From contig JALELH010000030.1 in assembly GCA_022768865.1 (NCBI GenBank), forward strand, positions 1-64,000: 64,000 bases of DNA, in the 5' to 3' direction. The translations under genes were made by a program, and so were the position numbers. Source of the stretch: Spirochaetia bacterium (GTDB taxonomy: Bacteria > Spirochaetota > Spirochaetia > Treponematales > Treponemataceae). The notes beneath the pieces are model-generated. The model saw nothing but the letters and a program-made list of their open reading frames with translations. It was not told the origin of the DNA and did not search any database. Shown piece by piece: positions 46,112 to 54,863 of this stretch; positions within the stretch are counted from its first letter, which is position 1; the number at the start of each line of letters is the position of its first letter.

Positions 46112-47611
46112 TTGAACATTTTAAAAAAGTCAAAAGAAACCTTGTGCTCTGTTGCACCGATTATGGCACTTGTCTTAATTCTTGCTTTCACGGCAGTTCC
46201 TTTTACGCCAGGCCTGATTGCAAGGTTTTTGACCGGTGGTCTGATGGTAATTGCAGGTCTTACACTTTTTTTAATTGGCATTGACATAGGAATTATTCCT
46301 ATTGGTGAACGAAGCGGTGCCGCCCTTACTTCTAAAAAAAATCTTAAACTGCTTTTATCTGTTTCTTTTTTAATTGGATTTATGATTACCATTGCTGAAC
46401 CAGACGTTCAGGTTCTTGCTGGTCAGATTGGAAATCTTTCTGCCAATGTAAACAAATGGACTTTGGTAATTATGATTGCCCTTGGTGTTGGTTTTTTTGT
46501 TACTCTTGGCCTTTGCAGAACAGTTCTTTCACTTAAGCTAAGGCGAGTATTGATTATATCATATCTTTTTCTGTTTGCCCTTGCATACTTTTGTCCTGAC
46601 TATTTACAGGGTGCAGCTTTTGATGCAGGTGGCGCCACAACAGGCCCAATGACAGTTCCATTTATTATGGCTCTTGGAATGGGTGTTGCTTCTGTCCGAG
46701 CCGGAAAAAACAGCAGGGATAATGACAGTCAGTTTGGTTTAACGGGAATTGCAAGCATCGGTCCTATTGCTGCAGTCTGTCTGTATGGAATTATACTGAA
46801 TTATTTTTTTGCACACGATGAAAGTTTAACTGCAACAACTATTGAATCAGCAGAAAATCTTCCGGAAGGGATGCGGATTTATGCAACACTTTTTCCTGAA
46901 GTTTTTTCAGATGTTTTTAAATCACTATTTCCGCTTCTTATAATGTTTATATGTTTTCAGATTTTTTTATTAAAAATGCCACCAGTTCAATTAAGGAAAA
47001 TGTTCAGTGGTGTTGTTTATTGCTTTATCGGCCTTGTCCTTTTTCTTTTAGGTGCGGAAGGCGGTTTTATGCCTGCAGGTCAAAAAGTTGGAGAATATCT
47101 TGGTTTTCTTTCGATAAGCAAAGGTGGGATCTGGACTTTTATAATAATTATTCTGGCTTTTATTTTTGGTGCAATAACGGTTTGTGCAGAACCTGCAGTC
47201 TGGGTTTTAACAGAGCAGGTAGAAGAAGCTAGCGGCGGAAATATAAAGAGAAGAATTATGCTCACATCACTTTCTTTAGGAGTTGCTTTTTCCATTGGTT
47301 TAAGCATTCTTAAAATTATTTATGGATTCAGCATATGGTATATCTTAATTCCAGGGTATGCTCTTGCCCTTATTTTGACTTTTTTCTGTCCCCCACTTTT
47401 TACAGGCATTGCCTTTGATTCTGGTGGAGTTGCATCCGGACCTATGACCAGCACTTTTATACTTTCATTTACACTTGGCTGTGCTTCAAGTTATTCATCT
47501 TCTAGTTCCAGTGCATTTGGAGTAATTGCTTTAGTTGCCATGACACCGCTTATTGCAATCCAAATTCTTGGAATTATTTATAAAATCAAAACAAAGGAGG
47601 TGGCAGATTGA
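46112..47611 (+). CDS. Double DUF1538 membrane protein
   Basis: The 499-aa protein is made of two related halves, each with several membrane helices. Shared motifs are AEPDVQVLAGQIG versus AEPAVWVLTEQVE, and DAGGATTGPMTVPFI versus DSGGVASGPMTSTFI, so it is an internally duplicated DUF1538 protein. The Gly/Ser-rich re-entrant-like GPMT segments suggest a transporter or channel; the substrate is not known to me. It starts with TTG, with GGAGG nine bases upstream. Its stop overlaps the start of a PII-like gene, a common pairing in this family and a sign of PII-type control. Confidence 0.85.
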   Translation: MNILKKSKETLCSVAPIMALVLILAFTAVPFTPGLIARFLTGGLMVIAGLTLFLIGIDIGIIPIGERSGAALTSKKNLKLLLSVSFLIGFMITIAEPDVQVLAGQIGNLSANVNKWTLVIMIALGVGFFVTLGLCRTVLSLKLRRVLIISYLFLFALAYFCPDYLQGAAFDAGGATTGPMTVPFIMALGMGVASVRAGKNSRDNDSQFGLTGIASIGPIAAVCLYGIILNYFFAHDESLTATTIESAENLPEGMRIYATLFPEVFSDVFKSLFPLLIMFICFQIFLLKMPPVQLRKMFSGVVYCFIGLVLFLLGAEGGFMPAGQKVGEYLGFLSISKGGIWTFIIIILAFIFGAITVCAEPAVWVLTEQVEEASGGNIKRRIMLTSLSLGVAFSIGLSILKIIYGFSIWYILIPGYALALILTFFCPPLFTGIAFDSGGVASGPMTSTFILSFTLGCASSYSSSSSSAFGVIALVAMTPLIAIQILGIIYKIKTKEVAD

Positions 47612-48255
47612 GTTCACACAAATTAATTACAGTAATTGTTCCCCATAACAAGAGTAATATAATTTCTGAATCTGCTCAAAAATCAGGTTCCTTTGGCGGA
47701 ACTGTTCTTACAGGACGAGGAATAAGTGCAAATAAACTTCTTGGCTTTCTTGGATTGGGAGAAACAAGCCTTGACATTGTAATTATTCTTACGGAATCAG
47801 AAAAATGCCCTTCAATTATTTCTTCAATTGTAGATTCAGTTGCTAACGAAAAAAAATATTTTGGTGTAGCTTATTCAACAAATGCAGGCCAACTGTTGAA
47901 AGTTGGAAATATTACAGGAGACAAACCAGTTATGAATGGAAATACAAAATACCAGCTTATTACAGTAATATTAAATAAAGGATTTGCAGACGATGCAATG
48001 GAAGCAGCAAGAAATGCTGGTGCAGGCGGCGGAACTGTTCTTAACGCAAGGGGAACAGCAAAAGCGGATGATGAAAAATTTTTCGGAGTTCATATTGTTC
48101 CTGAAAAAGAAATGCTTCAGATTGTTGTTTCAGAAGGAAAAATGGATGCTGTAATAAATGCAATAAAACAATTGCCATGCCTTTCTGAACCAGGCAGCGG
48201 AATCTGCTTTTGCAGCCAGATAGAAGATTTCTATATTCTTGGGAAAAACAATTGA
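47608..48255 (+). CDS. Tandem PII-like regulatory protein
   Basis: The 215-aa protein has two ferredoxin-like PII halves. Residues ~1-100 are diverged; residues ~112-210 keep the PII look with AGAGGGTVLNARGT and FGVHIVPEKEMLQIVV. PII proteins bind nucleotides or other small ligands and gate membrane transporters. It starts with TTG, overlapping the DUF1538 stop, behind a strong AAAGGAGG. I infer that it controls the DUF1538 protein. The tandem form could act as a fixed half-trimer pair. The T-loop uridylylation Tyr of GlnB is not evident. Confidence 0.87.
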   Translation: MSSHKLITVIVPHNKSNIISESAQKSGSFGGTVLTGRGISANKLLGFLGLGETSLDIVIILTESEKCPSIISSIVDSVANEKKYFGVAYSTNAGQLLKVGNITGDKPVMNGNTKYQLITVILNKGFADDAMEAARNAGAGGGTVLNARGTAKADDEKFFGVHIVPEKEMLQIVVSEGKMDAVINAIKQLPCLSEPGSGICFCSQIEDFYILGKNN

Positions 48256-49118
48256 TTGATATTTTTTCTGATAAACTTTTTCTAAAAAACTTTTCTGCAA
48301 AAGAAGCAGAAGAACTTTGCAATAAAATTTCTCTTGTAAACTCTATTAATAGTACAAACACTTTCTTAATAGAAAAAGCAAATGAATTATGTCCGCTTAT
48401 TAACCCAAACGGAACAATTACAGAAAATGGAAAAGAATTTAATTTTTCACTTAAGGCATCAGAAAGCCAGACTAAAGGTCGTGGCAGGCTTGGACGAACC
48501 TTTGTCTCACCGGTTTTAAGCGGAATTTATTTTTCCATTGCCTATGTTAAGGAAGGAGGTATTACAGACCCTGCCCTTGTTACTGTTTCTGCATGCACAG
48601 GAATTTGCCGTGCAATTGAAAAGTCTTTTGGCATCAGCTGCAAAATAAAATGGGTCAATGATGTTTATTATAAAGGGAAAAAAGTCTGTGGAATCCTGAC
48701 AGAAGGAATTGTCAATGCAAAGGAAAACCGCATAGATGCCTGTGTTATTGGAATCGGCATTAACTTACGCACAAATGGTTCTTTTGATGATGAATTAAAA
48801 AATAAGGCTGGTGGGATACTTGATGCAATTCCTGCCGGTAAAGAAACTGTGAACCGTGTAGAATTTCTTGCTTCATGTTACAAAGAAATCAAAAAAATAT
48901 TTGAGACAAATGAAAATATTATTGAAGAATACAAAAGCCGTTCTATTCTGACTGGCAAAACTGTGACTGTTATACCAGTTATTGGAGATGAAAAAAATTC
49001 ATATACGGCCACAGTTAAAGGCATTTCTGATAAGGCAGAGCTTATAGTTCAGCTTTCAGATGGCTCAATAAAAAATTTAAGCAGTGGCGAAGTAAGCCTT
49101 CATTCAACAGTCATTTAA
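48252..49118 (+). CDS. birA: Biotin-[acetyl-CoA-carboxylase] ligase (BirA-like)
   Basis: The ~288-aa protein has the biotin ligase catalytic core: AEELCNKISLVNSINSTN early (ST-N biotin contacts), the GRGRLGR loop (after TK), SGIYFSIAY, WVNDVYYKGKKVCGILTE (biotin and ATP site Lys) and GIGINLRT, then a small C-terminal SH3-like domain. No N-terminal DNA-binding domain precedes, so it is a class I ligase without repressor function. The start is uncertain: a TTG at 48252 overlaps the PII stop, and another TTG at 48210 overlaps it more deeply; neither has a clear ribosome site. Confidence 0.85.
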   Translation: MIDIFSDKLFLKNFSAKEAEELCNKISLVNSINSTNTFLIEKANELCPLINPNGTITENGKEFNFSLKASESQTKGRGRLGRTFVSPVLSGIYFSIAYVKEGGITDPALVTVSACTGICRAIEKSFGISCKIKWVNDVYYKGKKVCGILTEGIVNAKENRIDACVIGIGINLRTNGSFDDELKNKAGGILDAIPAGKETVNRVEFLASCYKEIKKIFETNENIIEEYKSRSILTGKTVTVIPVIGDEKNSYTATVKGISDKAELIVQLSDGSIKNLSSGEVSLHSTVI

Positions 49119-49184
49119 TATAATTTTTTTTTATAAAAGTTTAACAAAAGCGTTAAAAGTTTTAATATATAAAATCTAAATGCT

Positions 49185-49210
49185 CCAATGCCGGCCAAAT
49201 TCGGCATTGG
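49185..49210. repeat. Palindromic hairpin CCAATGCCG...CGGCATTGG
   Basis: The 9-bp arms CCAATGCCG (49185-49193) and CGGCATTGG (49202-49210) enclose GCCAAATT. It stands between birA and the DUF3943 gene. A U-rich tail is weak, so it is at best a poor terminator. Its core (ATGCCG, AAATTCGGCAT) recurs at 50713-50733, so it may be part of a dispersed palindrome family. Confidence 0.6.
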
Positions 49211-49245
49211 GGTTATTAAAAAAATATTTATATTGCGCTTGATTT

Positions 49246-50610
49246 ATGAAAAAACTGTTACTAACTTTGTTTTTAAATATTTGTATTTTCAATCTATTTT
49301 GTCAGACTGTTTCAGACAATGAAAGTCAAAGCAAAGGAAAAGATGTCCAGATTGCAATAGGAGAAACCTTTGCCGTAAATGTTCTTTTTAACCTTGCCGA
49401 CAAATACATGCTGGGTAAAGACTATGCAGATGTGGATTTTTCTTCTTTTAAAGACAATCTGACGGCAAAATGGTGGTGGGATATAGATGATTATGCCACA
49501 AACCAGATCGGGCATCCGTACCAGGGTTCCCTTTATTTTAATGCAGGACGTTCAAACGGATTAAGTTTTTCTGAGTCTTTTTTAATTGCAGCCTTCGGTT
49601 CCTTAACATGGGAGGAATTTGGCGAAATTGATGATCCTTCAGTAAATGACATTATAACTACTCCTTATGGTGGTGCAATATTTGGCGAAGTCATGCACAG
49701 GCTTTTTCTGGAAGCACATCCAAAATACCCGGTTCTGTCATATCTTATAAGTCCTATGGATGGTTTCTCTTATTTTGCAAGAGAACGTATTTATACTGAA
49801 GACGCCCACATAGAAGAAATGTCCGTATCTTCCCACAGTGGCTATGAAAATGGACAGATAAAATTTGCAGATGATTCCAAAGACACTACATCATCTTTAA
49901 GCGGTGGTCTTGGCCTTAATATTGTTTATGGCGAACAATACGGACATGACAGTAAAAAAGCGTACGATTCTTTTATTTTAGATGTAAATGCTGATATTTC
50001 TTCTGAAGGCTACAGAGTTGCATTTTCTTCTGATGGATATCTTTTTTCAAGGGGAATCTATATCGGTGAAAGCAACGGAACTATCGGAATAAATCTTTTG
50101 TATGATGGCATGTATGACAGTGACGTTCCTTATTCTGATGCAGCAGCTGGAATAAAATATATGACATCCATTGAAGCTGGAGAAAATACTGAAATAAAAT
50201 TTTCAGTTTTAAGCGACGGAATATTTATGGGAGCCCGCGGTTTTTTCCCTATATATGAAAAACGTTCATTACAAGGCGATTATGATTCACCTCCCCGTTT
50301 TTATAATCTTGGCTACGGATTTTTAGCAAAAAGTGAACTGAAAATTGAATTATATAAGAAGGCACGTTTTATAATTAATCAGCGGGCTTCTTATATGACT
50401 GAATATCATGGTTCAAAAGTAAACGATTCAGATTATTCCCATTCATTAATGCTTGGTGGAAAAGCTGCCTTTGAATATAAAATCAAACCTTCCCTGTCTG
50501 TGGGACTTTATGATGACTTTCTGTATATGAAAAATTTTATGGATCATGAAAATAATTCAAACCACTATATTAATACGGCAGGAATTTATTTAAAACTTTT
50601 TTTTATTTAA
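49246..50610 (+). CDS. DUF3943 outer-membrane-associated protein
   Basis: The 454-aa product has a signal peptide (MKKLLLTLFLNICIFNLFC) and a region with GRSNGLSFSESFLIAAFGSLTWEEFGE and TTPYGGAIFGEVMHRLF, as in DUF3943 proteins; the second half alternates strands with GYGF and AGIYLKLFFI at the end, barrel-like. A periplasmic or outer-membrane site is likely. Function unknown. There is no Shine-Dalgarno; a TATATT box at 49229-49234 would put the start about five bases before the ATG, so this may be another near-leaderless gene (weak -35). Confidence 0.75.
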   Translation: MKKLLLTLFLNICIFNLFCQTVSDNESQSKGKDVQIAIGETFAVNVLFNLADKYMLGKDYADVDFSSFKDNLTAKWWWDIDDYATNQIGHPYQGSLYFNAGRSNGLSFSESFLIAAFGSLTWEEFGEIDDPSVNDIITTPYGGAIFGEVMHRLFLEAHPKYPVLSYLISPMDGFSYFARERIYTEDAHIEEMSVSSHSGYENGQIKFADDSKDTTSSLSGGLGLNIVYGEQYGHDSKKAYDSFILDVNADISSEGYRVAFSSDGYLFSRGIYIGESNGTIGINLLYDGMYDSDVPYSDAAAGIKYMTSIEAGENTEIKFSVLSDGIFMGARGFFPIYEKRSLQGDYDSPPRFYNLGYGFLAKSELKIELYKKARFIINQRASYMTEYHGSKVNDSDYSHSLMLGGKAAFEYKIKPSLSVGLYDDFLYMKNFMDHENNSNHYINTAGIYLKLFFI

Positions 50611-50639
50611 AACGTCTTGATATTAAGTAAAATAAAAAT

Positions 50640-50761
50640 GGCTGTCTAAAAAGTATAATTCATAGTGTCATTCCGGACTTGATCCGGAATCCCTACGCCA
50701 TATCCAGTGCAGATGCCGAACTAAATTCGGCATGACGATTGTTTTCAGACAGCCTTTTTTT
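50640..50761 (+). repeat. MITE-like three-hairpin element acting as terminator
   Basis: Outer arms GGCTGTCT (50640-50647) and AGACAGCC (50747-50754) form an 8-bp stem; with adjoining bases they resemble imperfect 13-14 bp terminal inverted repeats. Inside lie two further hairpins: ATTCCGG/CCGGAAT (50670-50676, 50684-50690) and ATGCCGAA/TTCGGCAT (50713-50720, 50726-50733). The outer stem is followed by a T tract (50755-50760), so in plus orientation it can terminate transcription from the DUF3943 gene. It encodes no protein. Confidence 0.7.
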
Positions 50762-50789
50762 CAATTTAAAATTTCATTTGCTTTTCAAA

Positions 50790-51812
50790 TTATTCAACAA
50801 TTATTTTTGCCCTATCTTCTCCAAGAACATTCAGCACAATTGTTGTATTTTTCTTTGCGCTATAGGGAGCTGTAAAATCTTTTCCAGGATGATTTCCAGA
50901 AATCAAAACCTTAGTTTTTCCTTCAGAATCTTTTGCCGTAAGTGTAAAAGGAACAGGGAAAGGAAAGTCTGTAAGCTTGCAGAAAAATACTCCCTGAATA
51001 ACTTCATCCTTTTCCTGCCGAGGTTTAACTTCAAGAACAACCTTAACTCTTGTGTAGGAATCAACTTCATCTGCCGTTTTTTCTGCTTCAATAACTTTGC
51101 CGGCTGCTGATGCGTTTTCATTTTCTTTAAGGTCTATATCAAGAACAATTTTGTTTTCTGCCATCACCGAAAGAAGCTGTTCAATATTTAAACCTTCAAG
51201 TTCCGGCATTTCAATTTTTTCTGATTCAGTTCCACTGCTTACAACAAACTGAAGTTTTGTCTTTTCTGCAAAAGGTGTTCCTGCTTCCGGATATTGAGCA
51301 ATAATTGTTCCTGGTGCATTTTCATTTTTTACATAAACAAAAGGTGCAACTTCTACAAGAGAAGATTCTCCGCTGAAAAGCAAATCAAGGGAACTTTTAA
51401 CATCATCTGCATTTTTTCCAACATAGTCTTCAATATTATCAATGGCAATTCCACGACTTACAGTTAAGGTAATGCGGCGGTAAGCTTTTACGATTGCACC
51501 TGGTTTTGGATTCTGTTCAAGAACAGTTCCCTTATCTCCAGAAACATCAGAATATTTAAGCTGGATTTTTGGATAAAGTTCCTTAGCCTGCATTTTTAAA
51601 AGTGCCTCTGTTAAAGTCTGACCGGTAACATCAGGCACTAAAACCTTTTCTGCACCTTGAACTGAAGCAAAAAAAACAGCAATGCAGATAACAAAAGTAA
51701 TCACTAAAGAAACAATGGCTGTAATAACCGAAGTTTTTCCGCCTTTCACATAATTTTCAGTAAAATCAGAAAAGTTAAGCTTTGCTTTATCAAAAATATT
51801 TTTTATACCCAT
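50790..51812 (-). CDS. Membrane-anchored PASTA-domain protein
   Basis: The 340-aa protein has a short cytoplasmic N-terminus, one membrane helix (about 28-52) and three PASTA-type domains (about 55-120, 122-192, 195-265; VPDVTGQTLTEALLKM, GKNADDVKSSLDLL, MPELEGLNIEQLLS), then a C-terminal strand-rich tail. PASTA domains bind peptidoglycan fragments. No kinase or transpeptidase domain is attached, which differs from PknB or PBP proteins. It is last in the def-fmt arrangement, 8 bp after fmt. Role in cell-wall sensing is inference. Confidence 0.87.
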   Translation of the reverse strand: MGIKNIFDKAKLNFSDFTENYVKGGKTSVITAIVSLVITFVICIAVFFASVQGAEKVLVPDVTGQTLTEALLKMQAKELYPKIQLKYSDVSGDKGTVLEQNPKPGAIVKAYRRITLTVSRGIAIDNIEDYVGKNADDVKSSLDLLFSGESSLVEVAPFVYVKNENAPGTIIAQYPEAGTPFAEKTKLQFVVSSGTESEKIEMPELEGLNIEQLLSVMAENKIVLDIDLKENENASAAGKVIEAEKTADEVDSYTRVKVVLEVKPRQEKDEVIQGVFFCKLTDFPFPVPFTLTAKDSEGKTKVLISGNHPGKDFTAPYSAKKNTTIVLNVLGEDRAKIIVE

Positions 51813-51820
51813 ATTCCATC

Positions 51821-52834
51821 CTATTCAAGAACTGTACCTATAAAATTCCTTGCACCATTCATAAATGATTTATAATCCATTGCTTTTTTAGACTGCCATT
51901 GAAGTTCAGTTGTAATTAAAACTCCGTTTCCAGTCTGAATTAAAATTCCCCGCTGCTTATTATAATCCAGAACAGTGCCCGGAACAGCAGAAGTATTCTT
52001 TGCAATCGCAGGATCCTGTGCTGCTATTTTTGAAGCGGCCCTGCCTTTTAAAATCCTAAGCTGAACACCATTTGCAGTTGTAAAACATCCGGGCCATGGA
52101 GTATAAGCCCTTATCATGGCATCAATTTTTTCTGCAGAAAGTTTCCAGTCAATTTTGCCGTCTTCTTTTTTTATTTTCGTGCAATAAGAAGGTTCCCCTG
52201 TCTGAGGTGTTGCAGGCGGCAGAATTCCTGTTCTTGAAATTTGCCTTAAATACTGGGTGAACATGGCAGTACCATAAACTGAACACTGGCGCAAAAGATA
52301 TTCTGCATTTTCATTACCCGTAAGCCTGTATCTGTGGCAGGAAATTATATCACCTTCATCCATGCCCAAAGCCATAGTCTGAATTGAGCAGCCTGTTTCT
52401 TCATCCATATTTAAAATACATTCATTAATTGGAGTTGCACCCCTGTATTTGGGAAGTATTGATGGATGAATATTAATCCCGCCGAATTTAAAAAGTGAAA
52501 AAAACTTTGGTCCAAGGATATGACCATAAGCAAAGCAAATAAAAATATCAGGCTTTAATTCTGCAAGAATCTCCCGCTCCGGTGCAAGCACATGTTCCGG
52601 GCTTAATATCTTTATATCTGCACCTCTTGCTTCGTTCCATGTGCGTGCATACTGTTCAACTTCAGTTGGGACCAGTTCAGAATGCCTTCCCCTTGTTGAA
52701 GGAGGATTTGTAAGAACACCAACAATTTCATACTGCTCATCTGGTGTTGCTTTGGACATTTCGCTGTCACGCAAAAGAAGTTCAAGAATTGTTGCCGCAA
52801 CCTGCGGACTTCCCCCATAAACTACTCTAAGCAT
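51821..52834 (-). CDS. fmt: Methionyl-tRNA formyltransferase
   Basis: The 337-aa enzyme has the Fmt signatures GGINIHPSILPKYRGATPI (formyl-tetrahydrofolate site with catalytic Asn and His), MDEGDII, and the C-terminal OB-like domain that binds tRNA. It formylates initiator Met-tRNA. It forms a pair with def (18 bp apart), the classical def-fmt arrangement. Length is close to usual. Confidence 0.95.
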   Translation of the reverse strand: MLRVVYGGSPQVAATILELLLRDSEMSKATPDEQYEIVGVLTNPPSTRGRHSELVPTEVEQYARTWNEARGADIKILSPEHVLAPEREILAELKPDIFICFAYGHILGPKFFSLFKFGGINIHPSILPKYRGATPINECILNMDEETGCSIQTMALGMDEGDIISCHRYRLTGNENAEYLLRQCSVYGTAMFTQYLRQISRTGILPPATPQTGEPSYCTKIKKEDGKIDWKLSAEKIDAMIRAYTPWPGCFTTANGVQLRILKGRAASKIAAQDPAIAKNTSAVPGTVLDYNKQRGILIQTGNGVLITTELQWQSKKAMDYKSFMNGARNFIGTVLE

Positions 52835-52852
52835 CTATTAACATTACCTTTT

Positions 52853-53431
52853 TTATTTATTTTTTCTGGCAGCCTTTGCTGCAATCTTAGCTTCTATGCT
52901 GCGCTGCTTTGCTTCTTTTGCAGCAGCTTTTTTTGCAGCACGCTCTGCCTTGCGCTTCATGGATTCAATAACTTCCTGCTTGTATGCTTCATCGCCACGA
53001 TCAATATAAAGAATGCCGTCAAGATGATCATTTTCATGCTGAATAATTCTTGCCAGAAGCCCGTCTGCATCGTTGATTACAAAATGTTTTCCGTTTTCAT
53101 CCAAAGCACTTACAGAAACTTTTACAGGACGGACAATTTCTTCATAAAAACCAGGCAAAGAAAGACAGCCTTCTTCATAACTTGAAGTTTCTGCCGAAGT
53201 TTTAGTAATTTCAGGATTAATGAAAACCCTCTTTACTTCGTCATCAGCCTGAAGAACAAAAAAACGCTTTGCAATGCCAACCTGAGGCGCAGCAAGCCCT
53301 ACTCCGTTGGCACTTTCCATAGTCTGAAACATTTCGTTTAAAGTTGCACGAAACTCATCATTAATTTCTTCTGGTTTAACGGCTTCACATTTCTGTCTGA
53401 GAATATCTTCACCAAGTTTTGTAATTCGCAT
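52853..53431 (-). CDS. def: Peptide deformylase
   Basis: The 192-aa enzyme has all three motifs: GVGLAAPQVG, EGCLSLPG with a metal Cys, and QHENDHLDG with two metal His and the catalytic Glu. It removes the formyl group from nascent proteins. Residues after 155 form a basic Lys/Ala-rich tail (AKKAAAKEAKQRS) beyond the usual end. AAGGAAAAC precedes the ATG. Confidence 0.96.
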   Translation of the reverse strand: MRITKLGEDILRQKCEAVKPEEINDEFRATLNEMFQTMESANGVGLAAPQVGIAKRFFVLQADDEVKRVFINPEITKTSAETSSYEEGCLSLPGFYEEIVRPVKVSVSALDENGKHFVINDADGLLARIIQHENDHLDGILYIDRGDEAYKQEVIESMKRKAERAAKKAAAKEAKQRSIEAKIAAKAARKNK

Positions 53432-53449
53432 TTTGTTTTCCTTATTTAA

Positions 53450-54760
53450 TTAAAGTCTGATTCTTGCAGCCTTTGCGTGTCCGGCAAGACCTTCTGCATC
53501 ACCAAGGATTCCGGCTGCCTTAGCAGAATTTACAGGACCTTCTTTTCCTTCTTCCGTTCTTAAAGTTGTAACGGTTTTAAGGAAAACACGAACGCTAAGT
53601 CCGCCTGTAAATCTTGCACTTCCGCTTGTCGGCAACGTGTGATTCAATCCTGCAGCATAATCGCCAAAAACTTCTGCTGAACCATGGCCGATAAAAAGTG
53701 AACCATAGTTATGAACCATTTTTACAATCTTACTTCTTTCTTCCCCTGCATCCATGGCAAGTTCCAGATGTTCCGGTGCTTTTTTATTTGCAAGTTCTGC
53801 AGCTTCTTCAAGTGAACTGCATACAATAATTCTTCCGCAATTATCAATGCTCTGACGGGCAACCTTTGCTGTTTCCAGAGTTTCAAGCTGCTTTTCAATT
53901 TCTTCCGAAACCTTTTTTGCAAGACCTTCATCTGTAACTGCAAGAACCGGTTGTGCAACAACATCGTGTTCTGCCTGAGCAAGAAGATCTGCTGCAACCC
54001 ATGCAGGATTTGCACTATTATCTGCAATTACAAAAACTTCTGTAGGACCGGCAATCATATCTATGCCGACAGTTCCATACACAAGTTTCTTTGCTTCTGC
54101 AACAAATTTATTGCCTGGCCCGACAATTACGTCAACAGCAGGAATTGATTCTGTTCCAAAAGCAAGAGCCGCAATAGCCTGTGACCCGCCGCATGCAAAA
54201 GCTTTAGAAACGCCGCAAATATATGCCGCTGCCATAATATTTTCATCGGCATAAGGTTTGTCCATTCCGGACGGATGTTTTCTAGGCGGAGTGCAAAGAA
54301 TAATTTCCTTTACCCCTGCAGCAACGGCAGGAGTTACAGTCATTACCATTGTTGAAACTAAAGGGAATCTTCCGGCAGGAACATAAACACCGGCACGTTC
54401 TACAGCAATGTTTTTTTGTCCAGTCCAAAGTCCAGGCTCAAGTTCAACTTCAAAATCATCAAAAGATTCACGCTGCTTTCTGGCAAAACGAAGAGCAAGG
54501 TCCCGGCTATAGCAAAGGGCATCATATAGTTTCTGGTTTTCTTTCTGCATTTTTTCAGCTGCAGCCTTTAATTCTTCCTGTGGAATTTCAAGAGCTGAAG
54601 GAGAAGCAACATCAAACTGTGCAGAATATTTTTTTACGGCGGCGTCTCCATTTGCACGCACATCATTTAAAACATCACGAACAACATCAATGGAAGAACC
54701 AAAATTCCTTCCGCAAAAAAATGAACTTTCTATTTCTGATGATTTCTGAATTTTAATCAT
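53450..54760 (-). CDS. hisD: Histidinol dehydrogenase
   Basis: The 436-aa enzyme contains GRFPLVSTMVMTVTPA, GPGNKFVAEAKKLVYG, GPTEVFVI, the QAEHD zinc/catalytic segment and NHTLPTSGSARFTGGLSV. It oxidises L-histidinol to histidine with NAD+ in two steps. No other his gene lies in the window, so the pathway is elsewhere or the enzyme has another role. GGGG lies six bases upstream. It is followed 18 bp later by def. An intrinsic terminator separates it from pepT upstream. Confidence 0.94.
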   Translation of the reverse strand: MIKIQKSSEIESSFFCGRNFGSSIDVVRDVLNDVRANGDAAVKKYSAQFDVASPSALEIPQEELKAAAEKMQKENQKLYDALCYSRDLALRFARKQRESFDDFEVELEPGLWTGQKNIAVERAGVYVPAGRFPLVSTMVMTVTPAVAAGVKEIILCTPPRKHPSGMDKPYADENIMAAAYICGVSKAFACGGSQAIAALAFGTESIPAVDVIVGPGNKFVAEAKKLVYGTVGIDMIAGPTEVFVIADNSANPAWVAADLLAQAEHDVVAQPVLAVTDEGLAKKVSEEIEKQLETLETAKVARQSIDNCGRIIVCSSLEEAAELANKKAPEHLELAMDAGEERSKIVKMVHNYGSLFIGHGSAEVFGDYAAGLNHTLPTSGSARFTGGLSVRVFLKTVTTLRTEEGKEGPVNSAKAAGILGDAEGLAGHAKAARIRL

Positions 54761-54773
54761 TTAAGACCCCGAT

Positions 54774-54808
54774 AAAAAAAGGAATGTCCGATAATAATCG
54801 GATATTCC
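54774..54808 (-). terminator. Intrinsic terminator after pepT
   Basis: On the minus strand GGAATATCCGAT, a TATT loop and ATCGGACATTCC form a 12-bp stem with one mismatch, followed by seven T residues (54774-54780). It ends the pepT transcript and insulates hisD. Confidence 0.85.
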
Positions 54809-54863
54809 TCTATTTTACCAAAATTTTTTTTTATATAAAAGGGTGTTAAACTTTAATATCTTT

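Noticed and set aside
49119..49245. tRNA or small RNA gene between birA and the DUF3943 gene
   Set aside because: Only AT-rich sequence and one 9-bp palindrome; no cloverleaf or anticodon arm could be drawn.
53450..54760. Histidine biosynthesis operon
   Set aside because: Only hisD is present; neighbours are def, fmt and pepT, and a terminator lies upstream.
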